From positions 1 through 64,000 of the IMG/VR virus record IMGVR_UViG_3300050821_006345: a stretch of DNA of 64,000 bases. One strand, written 5' to 3'. Position 1 is the stretch's first letter. Every line of letters begins with the position of its first letter. Positions 15,476 through 24,074 of the stretch are shown piece by piece. The translations under genes were made by a program, and so were the position numbers. Below the pieces are notes generated by a model. The model was not told where the DNA came from. It searched no databases and saw only the letters and a program-made list of their open reading frames with translations. Source of the stretch: a virus.

Positions 15476-16574
15476 TTACCTCCGCGTTTGGGTGATTGAA
15501 TGCACCCGAACCAAGAATGTCCAGCCCGCGAAGGCGGATGTTCTTGGCTCCGTTTTCGTCCGCACAGGACGCATGGCCGCAAAACAAACATTCAAACTCA
15601 TCGCGAGTCTTCCTGTTCTTTTTGTCGGTGTATCCGCACTTGCTGCACATCTGGCTGGTGTAACTTGGATCAACCTTGACCAATGGAACACCATTAAGCT
15701 CCGCCTTGTAGGATATGAATCCTCCAAGTTGCGCGAAGCTCCATCCATGCAGCGTCGCTCGCTCGCTCTTCCTAGCCTTTATCCGGTCGCGTATGCCAGT
15801 GAGTTCCTCAATGGCGATTGCACGTCCGGTGCATTTAGCGTTTTGAACGATTCGTTTGGAAATTGTATGATTCACGTCGCGGGCGAACCGTGACTCCTTA
15901 CCGCTTCTTTTCTTCAAGAGTCTCTTGGCAGACTTTGTGCCTTTCTTTTGCAGCTTGCGGCGCAGAGACTGGTTGCGGTGCAGAATTTTGTTCAGAGCGT
16001 TTCCACTGAACTTGTTTCCGTCGGAGTCCGCCGCGATTATCGCAATGCCGAAATCAACACCAAGCACATCGGTCGCCTTGATTTCCATCTCATCTGGCAG
16101 CGCGACGGCTACACTCAGAAACCACTTGCCATCCCGCCGAAGAACAAGGTCGGACTGCTTGATATCGCCTCTTTCTATGATTTCTTTCTGATAATCACCA
16201 CAAGCAAAAGGCATTCTTTCCCTTCCGCCCATTGTCCAAATTGAAACCTGATGTTTAGACATCAATATTTTCATATTGCGTGCATCAAAAGCAATGCTGC
16301 CAAGCGGCCTAAATTTTCGCTGCGTCTTCCTGTCCATCTTATAGGCATCGGCGACTTTTGAAAAAAGCCTTATGGTCGCCTCCGATCCAATTCCAAACCG
16401 CGAGCGAACCTCTCTGTAGAATCTTTTCTGAAGTTCAAACTGGTGGAAAACTCCGCATTCAAATCCCTGTTCAGAAGTCCAATCGGCGGCCTCATTGCAG
16501 GCAATCAGCGTATCGCGTAAGGCGAGCGACTGTTCCGCATTCGGCATCAGTTTCAACTGGACTGTAATCGTCAT
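15393..16574 (-). CDS. tnpB: IS605 OrfB / TnpB RNA-guided nuclease
   Basis: 393 residues from ATG 16574 (MTITVQLKLMPNAEQSLALR). TnpB proteins are RuvC-type nucleases guided by a transposon-end RNA. RuvC motifs: GVDFGIAI (first Asp), AIAIEELTG (Glu), ADENGAKNI (last Asp). The C4 zinc ribbon is CSKCGYTDKKNRKT...CLFCGH. All three acidic residues and four Cys are present, so it is likely active. The ATG is chosen because a near-perfect promoter ends 8 bp upstream; a longer frame reading through the promoter is unlikely. Confidence 0.9.
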   Translation of the reverse strand: MTITVQLKLMPNAEQSLALRDTLIACNEAADWTSEQGFECGVFHQFELQKRFYREVRSRFGIGSEATIRLFSKVADAYKMDRKTQRKFRPLGSIAFDARNMKILMSKHQVSIWTMGGRERMPFACGDYQKEIIERGDIKQSDLVLRRDGKWFLSVAVALPDEMEIKATDVLGVDFGIAIIAADSDGNKFSGNALNKILHRNQSLRRKLQKKGTKSAKRLLKKRSGKESRFARDVNHTISKRIVQNAKCTGRAIAIEELTGIRDRIKARKSERATLHGWSFAQLGGFISYKAELNGVPLVKVDPSYTSQMCSKCGYTDKKNRKTRDEFECLFCGHASCADENGAKNIRLRGLDILGSGAFNHPNAEVISRGKSTAVSICNSRQVKVETSKSSCL

Positions 16575-16581
16575 TTGTTCA

Positions 16582-16609
16582 AGTATAGAACGGAATCGGA
16601 TTCTGTCAA
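16582..16609 (-). promoter_or_regulatory. Strong tnpB promoter
   Basis: TTGACA (16609-16604), 16 bp, TATACT (16587-16582), close to the sigma70 consensus. Only 7 bp separate the -10 from the ATG at 16574, so the transcript would be leaderless or nearly so. Confidence 0.6.
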
Positions 16610-16671
16610 CTGCAACATTGTCATATATTGTGTTGATTGTATCACGGTTATTCTGCACATTATCAGGAGTT

Positions 16672-17697
16672 ATGAAAGATAAAATCATGAGCGCAAGAAC
16701 CACAATGGGCGGCAAGCCAGTATTTAATGTGCCTGGCAGAATCCTGAATCTGGACTCCGGATTCAAACACAAACTGCTTTGTGATGGGCCGACATTTAGT
16801 GCTGGAACAGCATGTCAGTATTCATGCTCGTTCTGCTATGTTCCTGCGGTGATGGCAAAGCTAGTGAGTGGAAAGTTTGACGCGAAACACGAGGACATCG
16901 TGATCCGCAGAGAGCGTGCAGTGGACACATTGCGAGGCCAACTGACTGATTCCAAAGGTCGGCCAAAGTATCTTGACCAGAACGATACTCGCGTGATTTA
17001 CGCTTCACCATTGGTGGACGTGGCATCCAACATGGAACTTGTGAACGAGACCATTGAGCTTTGCAACCTGATAGGAGAACTGACCAACTGGCAGATTCGG
17101 TTGTTGAGCAAGAGTAATTTGCTGCCAAAAATTGCAATGGGTGTTTCCGGCTATTATCAAAAACGAATCATCTACGGAGTCAGCACCGGGACTTTGGACA
17201 ACAAACTCGCGCAGGCGTTCGAGCAGGGCTGTCCGCTGGTAAGCAAGCGCATTGAATCGCTTCACTGGCTTCAAGACAACGGGTTCAGGACGTTCGGGAT
17301 GATTTGCCCGTCGCTGCCGCAGTCGCTTCCGGGATGCTCAACGGCAGAGGCATACGAGGATTTTGCTGGCGACATGGCCGAATCAATACGCGTCGACAGA
17401 TGTGAACACGTCTGGGCTGAAGTAATCAACCTTCGCGGCGAATCATTTACGCGCACTGAAAAAGCACTGCAAGATGCTGGCTATGGATCACTGGCTATGG
17501 AGTTGCGACGCGTAAGCCACGACAAAGACCAATGGGAAGAATATGCCAGATGCACGTTCTTGGCTCACACTCATTTTATTCCAAAAGAAAAACTTCGGTT
17601 CTTACAATACGTCAACAAAGACAACTTTGATTGGTGGAAGGAACGCGAGCCATTGGGCGCTGTGTTGCTTGGCAATATAACGCACACAGACGCATGA
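16672..17697 (+). CDS. Radical SAM enzyme, SPL/photolyase-related family
   Basis: 341 residues. TACQYSCSFCYVPAV (about residues 46-60) is the CxxxCxxC cluster motif with the aromatic Tyr after the last Cys. RVIYASPLVDVASNMELVNE and RLLSKSNLLPKI match the TIM-barrel pattern of the spore-photoproduct-lyase-like/Rv2578c group. It would make a 5'-deoxyadenosyl radical; substrate unknown, DNA repair or modification is possible. Start 16672 has a good AGGAG 3 bp upstream, unusual for this genome. Confidence 0.8.
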   Translation: MKDKIMSARTTMGGKPVFNVPGRILNLDSGFKHKLLCDGPTFSAGTACQYSCSFCYVPAVMAKLVSGKFDAKHEDIVIRRERAVDTLRGQLTDSKGRPKYLDQNDTRVIYASPLVDVASNMELVNETIELCNLIGELTNWQIRLLSKSNLLPKIAMGVSGYYQKRIIYGVSTGTLDNKLAQAFEQGCPLVSKRIESLHWLQDNGFRTFGMICPSLPQSLPGCSTAEAYEDFAGDMAESIRVDRCEHVWAEVINLRGESFTRTEKALQDAGYGSLAMELRRVSHDKDQWEEYARCTFLAHTHFIPKEKLRFLQYVNKDNFDWWKEREPLGAVLLGNITHTDA

Positions 17698-17972
17698 CGT
17701 TTAACGACATAACCATCGGCCTAAAGCTGAAGATTGGCGAGGCGTTCCACCGAGTCCATTCCAAGGATGGAAACATTTTCATCATGGTCGCGCCATCAGG
17801 AAGCGTCCAGAAGCTGGGCGACAAGATGGTCGACCTGTTCTGCGTGCAGATCACCGAGGCTGATTATTCACGGCTGTTCGCCGAGGAGGAAAACGTCAGG
17901 GAAAACGGCCACGAGCCTTATGTTATTTCAGTTGACAATTCGAAGAAGGGTTCGCAAGCTAGTCTCACATGA
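17694..17972 (+). CDS. Hypothetical protein (92 aa)
   Basis: MTFNDITIGLKLKIGEAFHR, then FIMVAPSGSVQKLGDKMVDL. Beta-rich. ATGA overlaps on both sides. Possibly a partner of the radical SAM gene, by position only. Confidence 0.6.
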   Translation: MTFNDITIGLKLKIGEAFHRVHSKDGNIFIMVAPSGSVQKLGDKMVDLFCVQITEADYSRLFAEEENVRENGHEPYVISVDNSKKGSQASLT

Positions 17973-18406
17973 AAATCATCACAAGATACGCCGCGAAAGA
18001 CGGAAGCGAGTTTGCATCTGAATCAGCTTGCACCGCTTACGAAAAGCTATGTCAGAAGGCCTCCAAAATCATGGTGCTACTTTCACCGCTGACGGCCAAA
18101 ATCAAATCTGGATTCAATTTTGCCAACGGCAGCGGATATATCCAGCACGACGCCTCAAAATTCAACGAGGCCAGAAACGATCTTTTGAAGCTGTTCAAAA
18201 CCAAGATTGACCATCACTGGATTGATGAATCAATGGACGGAAAAGGACATCCGTCGTATGTGGCCAGAGTGGTCGGTGAGTATGGCATTCGATGCTTTGA
18301 AGATGCGTGGCAGAGGATTCTCTGCACCGACAAATCATTTCGAGAATGGGGACAGCCCTATTACGCCAGTCATCCAGAAGAAGGAACGCAGAAACAATTA
18401 AACTAA
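17969..18406 (+). CDS. Hypothetical protein (145 aa)
   Basis: MKIITRYAAKDGSEFASESA, then a helical middle (ARNDLLKLFKTKID) and YGIRCFEDAWQRILC. The 'TRYxAxDGxEFxxxxxC' opening recurs in phage hypothetical proteins. It ends 2 bp before the AAA+ gene. Function unknown. Confidence 0.65.
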   Translation: MKIITRYAAKDGSEFASESACTAYEKLCQKASKIMVLLSPLTAKIKSGFNFANGSGYIQHDASKFNEARNDLLKLFKTKIDHHWIDESMDGKGHPSYVARVVGEYGIRCFEDAWQRILCTDKSFREWGQPYYASHPEEGTQKQLN

Positions 18407-18408
18407 TT

Positions 18409-20613
18409 ATGCCCACACAAGAACGCACATCGCCCTGCTTTGTTTCAGTTGAAGACCTCAACCGCGAGTCGGCTCCCGGTTATCAGTCAACCGAAGTCCA
18501 TCGCGTTCCAAATGGAACGCGCGTGGTTGTGGATGAAAACTTCAATCCAACCACCATTTTGCCTGATGGCACAATCGTTCGCAATCGGCCAGACACCGGA
18601 ATGCCTTTGCCTCCGCACATGGAAGATGAAGAACATCAACATCCGAATCCGGTCGACGAAGGCTCGACGGAAGTTCATGCGCTTCCTCGTCGTTCTCGTG
18701 GTATGTTCGGCCAGCAGGAGCCGGAGGTTGGAATTGTTGTTGAGACCACTGAAAACGACGCGTTCGAGAACCTGATTCTTTATCCTGAAGTGGTGAGCGA
18801 CATCAAGGACGGCCTGCGCCAGATTCAAATGCGCGACCAGCTTGAGGCGGTGTGGGGCATCTCCCGCATCTATCCAATGAGTGGACGCGTGGTTCTTTCG
18901 ATGTGGGGCAATTCGGGGTGCCATGCAAAAGGAACTAAAGTAATCATGTTTGATGGCTCAATAAAGAACGTTGAAGATGTTCGTGTTGGAGATTCGTTAA
19001 TGGGGCCAGATTCAAAGGCGCGCGAAGTGCTTGAGCTGTGTCGAGGGAAAGAAACAATGGCTCGCGTAAATCCACTACGAGGGGGAGATCCATTTGTTTG
19101 CAACATAAACCACATTCTTTCGCTTCGCAGAACAGGAACTGCGGTCAACAACCCATTTGGCGATGCAATTTTCAACATCAAAATCGCAGACTTCTTGAAA
19201 TTTACAAATCCACAGCAAAGAATGTTCAAGCTTTGGAGACCGGCAATGGTGCATTTCAAAGAACAGAATCTTTTGATTGATCCATATATCCTCGGCCTTT
19301 GGCTCGGAGATGGAGATTCCCGCGATCCGGTTATTACAACGATGGACAAAGAAATTAAGGATGCGTGGACTGATTTCCTTGCAAAAAACGGATGCGAATG
19401 CCGGATTTCAACAGACATGCGAGGAAACAAGTCGAAAAGATATTCCGCAACGATGGGGCAGACTGGTGGTGCGAAAAATCCTGTAAGGGAGCTTTTTAAG
19501 AAATACAACCTGTTAGACAACAAGCACATTCCAATTCAATATCTTACATCCTCAAAAGAACAGAGAATGAGTCTTTTGGCTGGCATCATCGACACAGATG
19601 GACACGCCAGCAACGGCACTGGATTCGATCTTATTCTCAAGAACAAGGCATTGGCCGATGGTGTGGTTTATCTTGCGAAATCACTTGGCATGCTTACCAG
19701 CATCCGAAAGGTTAAGAAATATTGCCAATACAAAGGACAAACTAGAACTGGAGAATATCACCGTATTTTTATTGGCGTCAGTCCTGAAATGATACCAGAT
19801 ATTCCAACCAGACTGGTTCGGAAGAAGCTGAACAGCTACAATACGCCACACCTCAGCCGTCTTGTCAGTGGATTTACCATAGACATTCTTCCGGAGGATA
19901 ATTATTACGGGTTTGTGCTTAACGGAGACCATCTTTATCTCTTGGGTGATTTTACAGTGACACATAATACAGGAAAAACCCGCTGTGCAAGAGCCGTGGC
20001 CAGAATGTTGGGCAAAAAATTGTATCAGGTGGACTACGCGCAGGTCGTCTCGAAGTATCTCGGAGACACCGCGAAGCACATTAAACAGGCGTTCACCAGA
20101 GCCAGACAGCTCGACGCAGTCCTGTTCTGGGATGAGGCCGACTCGCTGATGAGCCGACGGGTGGACATGGGCGAATCGTGCGCCACGTCCATTAACCAGA
20201 ACCGAAACACCCTGATGCAGGAGCTTGACCGCTTCCAGAATCCAGTGCTGATGACCACCAACCTGTTCGGTAACTACGACGATGCCTTCATCCGCCGGAT
20301 CGCCAAGCACATCGAGTTCAAACTACCCAACAAGGAGATGCGGAAGGAAATCTTCAAGAAGCACATTCCCGACCTGAATCGGGTGGACGCCGACCTTGAC
20401 CTCGTCGCTGCTGCTTCAGATACGCTTGCCGGTGGAGACATCTTCAATATCTGCCTGAACGTGATTCTGGCATCGAGCGTTGACGCGGATACGAACAACT
20501 GGCGAATGAAGCAGGAGACGTTCTTGGCCGAGATTCAGAAGGTTAAAAATGCTCGGACGGCCAACGCCACAAGCAGGGCGTCAAGGGTCGCAAGACCAGC
20601 CGCAGGAACGTAA
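18409..20613 (+). CDS. AAA+ ATPase with intein in the P-loop
   Basis: 734-residue precursor, 384 after splicing. N-terminal 120 residues are unassigned. The AAA+ domain begins near residue 120. Walker A is GNSG-TGKT, split by the intein at residues 171-520. After it come VLFWDEADSL (Walker B), LMTTNLFGNYDDAFIRRI (sensor 1 and arginine finger) and a lid domain (LPNKEMRKEIFKKHIP). It resembles the Cdc48/FtsH/spastin-type AAA group, so an unfoldase or remodelling role is likely; the target is unknown. ATG 18409 is preferred. The stop overlaps the next ATG as TAATG. Confidence 0.85.
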   Translation: MPTQERTSPCFVSVEDLNRESAPGYQSTEVHRVPNGTRVVVDENFNPTTILPDGTIVRNRPDTGMPLPPHMEDEEHQHPNPVDEGSTEVHALPRRSRGMFGQQEPEVGIVVETTENDAFENLILYPEVVSDIKDGLRQIQMRDQLEAVWGISRIYPMSGRVVLSMWGNSGCHAKGTKVIMFDGSIKNVEDVRVGDSLMGPDSKAREVLELCRGKETMARVNPLRGGDPFVCNINHILSLRRTGTAVNNPFGDAIFNIKIADFLKFTNPQQRMFKLWRPAMVHFKEQNLLIDPYILGLWLGDGDSRDPVITTMDKEIKDAWTDFLAKNGCECRISTDMRGNKSKRYSATMGQTGGAKNPVRELFKKYNLLDNKHIPIQYLTSSKEQRMSLLAGIIDTDGHASNGTGFDLILKNKALADGVVYLAKSLGMLTSIRKVKKYCQYKGQTRTGEYHRIFIGVSPEMIPDIPTRLVRKKLNSYNTPHLSRLVSGFTIDILPEDNYYGFVLNGDHLYLLGDFTVTHNTGKTRCARAVARMLGKKLYQVDYAQVVSKYLGDTAKHIKQAFTRARQLDAVLFWDEADSLMSRRVDMGESCATSINQNRNTLMQELDRFQNPVLMTTNLFGNYDDAFIRRIAKHIEFKLPNKEMRKEIFKKHIPDLNRVDADLDLVAAASDTLAGGDIFNICLNVILASSVDADTNNWRMKQETFLAEIQKVKNARTANATSRASRVARPAAGT
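18919..19968 (+). other. Intein in the AAA+ ATPase
   Basis: 350 residues. It starts CHAKGTKVIMFDGSIKNVED and ends FTVTHN before a Thr +1 residue. Block B-like CNINHILSL and LAGLIDADG motifs ILGLWLGDGDS and LLAGIIDTDGH are present. The insertion separates the fourth P-loop residue Gly from Thr of TGKT, so the ATPase cannot bind nucleotide until spliced. Its +1 residue (Thr) differs from the TerL intein (Cys), so the two inteins are separate acquisitions. Confidence 0.93.
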
Positions 20614-21818
20614 TGCCTATGCCAGCAGGAGATTGGCCATACCGTCCTTCATTTCCGGAGTTTCCTCCGTTTCCAGATATGCCGTCTCTACCGCAGGACG
20701 ATCCGTGGGATGACTTTCAACATCCTGCACCGAATCCTTGGCAACCATCAGCCATTGGTAACACCGATTTTATCCGCGATATTAACGACGGACGATACAC
20801 TCCATCTCGGCCAACGATTGCGGATGCGGTTTCAGATATTCATCGCCGCGCGGCACAGGATGGTGCGGCCATGTATCGTCGCGGACTCCAGAACCTGATA
20901 CTTGGCGTGCTGGCTCAAATAGACGAGGAGCTTCGTTCGGATGAATCTGATTATTTGAGCGGGATTCTGGATGACTTGAGGATTGCCATTGGGGGTGTAA
21001 ATGTTGAACACAACAAAGCAACGTTTTCAGCGGCAATTAAGACGCATCTTCCACCGCTGTCCGCAAACTTTCTTCTGTATCAATATCCAACCGCTCCGCA
21101 ACCAATTTCATTTCACATTGAAGACTGCTGGCAACGGGCTAGCGAGATGGGAGAGCCGGTTCTTCGAGACAGGGGTGCAGAATGCGTGAAAAACGCCATT
21201 GTTCTGGCAACGGTTGATTTTTATGGCGATTCAAGAGCCAGAACCAATCTCGATGGATTCATCCGCGAGATGTCCACCATCGGCAGCTTTGAGCCTCCAA
21301 TCGTGACGACCATTCAAGAAGCGACCGTGACGTTGCCGTCCGGCCAGAAGGTCGAGAACACAACCGTGACAATAACGGAGAAACAGAAGGAGATTGTTTT
21401 ATCCGAGGAGAAGGTGGAGATAATCACGCTCCACGCCGAGGCTGGTCTGGGTGCTTTGCTGAACGGAGAATACGACATTGCGGCAGTTCAGTTCCGGCTA
21501 GCTGCGGAGATTCTTGCGAAGGCGATAAGCAAGCAGGAGCCGGTGGTGAAGCCGGTTCAGATGAATGTGTCGGTTTCCAATCGCCGGAACAACCGAATCA
21601 ATCAATCCGCTAGAAACTCAATGGATGAATTTGCGGAGATGGCCAGACAATATGCCGAACAAAACAGAGCGAGAACTCTTGCCGCGCAACGTGGATATGC
21701 TGAAGAATCTTCGGCGGCAAGACGTGCCGCATCTGGTGGAGAGGGTGAATCACCACACGAAAACATTTTACGAAGATTGTTTTATGGACTCTTGAACGCT
21801 GACGAATTCGACCTTTAA
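20613..21818 (+). CDS. Hypothetical protein (401 aa), Pro-rich N-terminus
   Basis: The first 50 residues are rich in Pro, Trp and Asp (MPMPAGDWPYRPSFPEFPPF). Helical middle with a DAVSDIHRRAAQDGAAMYRR segment, a beta-like part (EATVTLPSGQKVENTTVTIT) and a tetratricopeptide-like LHAEAGLGALLNGEYDIAAV. The C-terminus is basic and disordered. It overlaps the AAA+ stop by one base, so it may be an adaptor or substrate of that ATPase. Family not recognised. Confidence 0.7.
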   Translation: MPMPAGDWPYRPSFPEFPPFPDMPSLPQDDPWDDFQHPAPNPWQPSAIGNTDFIRDINDGRYTPSRPTIADAVSDIHRRAAQDGAAMYRRGLQNLILGVLAQIDEELRSDESDYLSGILDDLRIAIGGVNVEHNKATFSAAIKTHLPPLSANFLLYQYPTAPQPISFHIEDCWQRASEMGEPVLRDRGAECVKNAIVLATVDFYGDSRARTNLDGFIREMSTIGSFEPPIVTTIQEATVTLPSGQKVENTTVTITEKQKEIVLSEEKVEIITLHAEAGLGALLNGEYDIAAVQFRLAAEILAKAISKQEPVVKPVQMNVSVSNRRNNRINQSARNSMDEFAEMARQYAEQNRARTLAAQRGYAEESSAARRAASGGEGESPHENILRRLFYGLLNADEFDL

Positions 21819-21855
21819 TTTCAAGTTGACTATCGGCCAACCATTTACCAACATC

Positions 21856-22545
21856 ATGAAGCAAATGAAAACGAAAAGCCGCCAACAATTATGGCAGGAG
21901 AAGCAAATCGCCGAGAAGCGGTGCGCGTCCTGTGCGTCGCAAGACAAGGAGACGCTTTCCGGGTCTCGACGCTGCGCCAAGTGCAAGTCCAAAGGCCGTC
22001 GCTGCTGCCGCCAGAACAAGCGCAACGAGCTTGGGTGCAATCCGTGGGTTGCCGGAGGCAGGGGAAGACCTCCGGTGAATAAGAAGGAGGTCTGCGCGGA
22101 GATGAAAGAAATGATCCACATCAATAGCATTGCCAGGGACATCGCTGCAATCGCCCACGCTGGTCAGAAGCGGCGCGGCGGAGTGGATTATATTGTTCAT
22201 TGTGACAGGGTTGCCGCAAAAGTTCCGACAAGGCTCAAGGCCGTCGCATTTTTACACGATGTCCGCGAGGACAATCCGCAGGTTGAAAATAATCCGAAAT
22301 GGATGGAGCTTCCGATTTGGGTTGTGAATCTGGTGAACACGCTCACTCGGCCATCAACAATAAGCTATCCAGACTATATCGAGAACATTTGCGACAGCCG
22401 AGATGCTCTGGCGGTTAAAATCGCCGACATGGAGGACAATCTGGCAGACAATCCGACTCCTAAACAATTAGCAAAATACAACGCCGCGCTGCCGGTTCTG
22501 AAAGCAGCCTTGAAAAATTATGCCCACAAACGCAAGACCATATAA
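21856..22545 (+). CDS. RSH/MESH1-like HD hydrolase with N-terminal Cys-rich region
   Basis: 229 residues. The C-terminal part carries IAHAGQKRRGGVDYIVHCDR, then VAFLHDVREDNPQVE and VKIADMEDNLADNP, the H...HD...ED...D pattern of RelA/SpoT-type (p)ppGpp hydrolases. The N-terminal 50 residues have clustered Cys (CASCASQD...CAKCKSKGRRCC), resembling a zinc ribbon. A synthetase domain is absent, so it would degrade ppGpp or a related nucleotide and dampen the host stringent response. A TTGACT element lies at 21826-21831 without a convincing -10. Confidence 0.75.
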   Translation: MKQMKTKSRQQLWQEKQIAEKRCASCASQDKETLSGSRRCAKCKSKGRRCCRQNKRNELGCNPWVAGGRGRPPVNKKEVCAEMKEMIHINSIARDIAAIAHAGQKRRGGVDYIVHCDRVAAKVPTRLKAVAFLHDVREDNPQVENNPKWMELPIWVVNLVNTLTRPSTISYPDYIENICDSRDALAVKIADMEDNLADNPTPKQLAKYNAALPVLKAALKNYAHKRKTI

Positions 22546-22915
22546 CGTCGCCGAGATTATCATGGCGCAGGGAACGCGTCCGTTCTTTCTCTTCACGCAG
22601 AAAGTCGGCCAGCAGACCATTGCCAAATCAGCTGGATGGGCGACGCTTTCATTGTCTGAGTCACTGCATCCATTGCTCGTCACGCTTGATGGCATCGGCC
22701 AGTTTTCACAACCAAATGACGATGGCGTCATCTCTGTGGATACGGCGACTGAACTTCGACTATTTCCGCGTCAGGCACTTGGCCGCCGATGGTTAAAGGA
22801 CTCAAACAATCCACTGATTGTCGCGGAAGCTCCTGTGCGTCTGGCAGAAACTACAATTCAACAGCCTCCGTCAATTCTCGAAAGACTGCTTGGCCGGCGA
22901 TTGCGGGCGACGTGA
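22520..22915 (+). CDS. Hypothetical protein (131 aa)
   Basis: MPTNARPYNVAEIIMAQGTR..., overlapping the HD gene's last 26 bp. Contains VDTATELRLFPRQALGRRWL and a basic C-terminus. Not recognised. Confidence 0.55.
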   Translation: MPTNARPYNVAEIIMAQGTRPFFLFTQKVGQQTIAKSAGWATLSLSESLHPLLVTLDGIGQFSQPNDDGVISVDTATELRLFPRQALGRRWLKDSNNPLIVAEAPVRLAETTIQQPPSILERLLGRRLRAT

Positions 22916-23136
22916 ATCCAATCTTCGCCATCCTTGCCTCTCTTAAGATCGATCCGATTATGGCAATGAACCGGCTTCAGGATGCCGGAATAGTGTCGGA
23001 CAACTGCGTTTCAATCGGCGAGATTCCTCCATCACTTCAGGACAAGGCTGCAAAGTTCCTGTTTGAATTTAACGAAAACGAGGAGAAGCCAGTGGTTAAA
23101 CCGAAGCCAAGACGCCACGACATTTTCAAGTTTTGA
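22912..23136 (+). CDS. Hypothetical protein (74 aa)
   Basis: GTG start overlapping the previous stop (GTGA). MNPIFAILASLKIDPIMAMN then RLQDAGIVSDNCV, basic C-terminus ending RRHDIFKF. Convergent with the minus-strand gene at 23126, overlapping it by 11 bp. Confidence 0.55.
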   Translation: MNPIFAILASLKIDPIMAMNRLQDAGIVSDNCVSIGEIPPSLQDKAAKFLFEFNENEEKPVVKPKPRRHDIFKF

Positions 23137-23404
23137 AGGAGTCTTTCTTCAATCGGGCGGCATAGAGGTCGGCTTCCGAACGAATCTTGCGGATGTATTC
23201 CCACACACGAGCCTGCACGTCCTTCGGCTGTTTGTTCACGAATTCTAGGATTGAGTTGCCAGCGCGCATTGCATGAAGCCCTCCAGCCAAGTCGCCGTCC
23301 ATCGTTTCCTCGGCAATGCATCGGATTTCGGCCTTCAAATACTCAGGCAATTCAGGCACTGGAGCCGGTTTCGGCCACAGCCAATCTTTAAGTTTCTTTA
23401 ACAT
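23126..23404 (-). CDS. Hypothetical protein (92 aa), Pro/Trp-rich start
   Basis: MLKKLKDWLWPKPAPVPELP, then helical ALHAMR... and VWEYIRKIRSEADLYAARL. Alternative starts at 23413 and 23467 exist. A lone minus-strand gene between rightward operons. Not recognised. Confidence 0.55.
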   Translation of the reverse strand: MLKKLKDWLWPKPAPVPELPEYLKAEIRCIAEETMDGDLAGGLHAMRAGNSILEFVNKQPKDVQARVWEYIRKIRSEADLYAARLKKDSFKT

Positions 23405-23475
23405 CGGCCACATAATGCCGTAAACAGGCCGCAAAGTCGAGGTCAAAGAAATCTGCATAAATCGCATTATTTAGG

Positions 23476-23504
23476 TTGACGAAGACCACCATGTAATCTT
23501 GTTT
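23476..23504 (+). promoter_or_regulatory. Possible promoter before the HNH gene
   Basis: AGGTTGACG (-35 at 23476-23481) with TTGTTT 17 bp later. A second TTGACT (23505-23510) has AATATT at 23528, only 5 bp before the ATG. Both are weak; I cannot say which is used. Confidence 0.35.
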
Positions 23505-23538
23505 TTGACTTAACGCAGTCATCTGCGAATATTGGAGT

Positions 23539-24074
23539 ATGAAAATTGGATCAAATAAAGGAAATCGCATCACGGGATATAGGGCATCTAGACCAGATGT
23601 TAAAACAGAGCACATCATATCTCTTTACGACAGCGGGATGTATTCAAACGAAATCGCTGAAAAATTAGGAATGACTACCAATTCAATTACGGCTAGGATT
23701 AGAAAGGCTGGCCACGCCCGGCGGATAAATGGAGGAAAGAGGCCAGTTGATCCAGATATTAAAATTAGCAAGAGGCTTGCTTCAGCAGCTCGCAATCGCG
23801 CTCGCGATGGAAATTATCCATGCAACATCACTTTTGAGGATATTCCGATTCCAGCCGTTTGCCCCCTTTTGGGCATTCCACTGACTTCTGGCACGCCTAC
23901 TCACAAAGACAATGCACCTTCAATTGATAAGATTATTCCAAGCAAGGGTATGTTAAGGGCAATGTCTGGATCGTAAGCTACAGGGCTAATCGCATTAAGA
24001 GCAACGCTTCGTTTCAAGAATTGAGAATGATGGCCGACGGAATCGAGACAAAATTAAATTCTTATTCAAGTTGA
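23539..24074 (+). pseudogene. HNH endonuclease gene broken by a frameshift
   Basis: The first frame gives an HTH-like N-terminus (EIAEKLGMTTNSITARIRKA), then CNITFEDIPIPAVCPLLGIP and DNAPSIDKIIPSKG, where it derails and stops at 23976. From about 23952 another frame continues with YVKGNVWIVSYRANRIKSNA and SFQELRMMADGIE, exactly the expected family continuation (KGYVxGNVWxVSYRANRIKS). Loss of one base in 'AAGGG(N)TAT' near 23945-23950 explains it. Homing-type HNH genes often decay; a sequencing error is also possible. The restored stop would overlap the next promoter's -35. Confidence 0.8.

Larger units (their letters stand above)
15393..16609 (-). mobile_element. IS605-family element with tnpB only
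   Basis: A single TnpB/OrfB gene with its own promoter and no TnpA, inserted between the two radical SAM genes and facing the opposite way. I could not define the ends: no TnpA-type subterminal hairpins were verified. The right end must lie near or just below 15393, where the 15338 gene is interrupted. A guide (omega) RNA would be expected to overlap the tnpB 3' end. Coordinates cover promoter to stop only. Confidence 0.65.

Noticed and set aside
19681-20310. 209-residue minus-strand frame
   Set aside because: Antisense to the intein end and AAA+ core.
21826-21854. Promoter for the RSH-like gene
   Set aside because: A TTCAAGTTGACT element is present but the -10 position reads CAACAT and the ATG follows at once, so I did not list it as a promoter.
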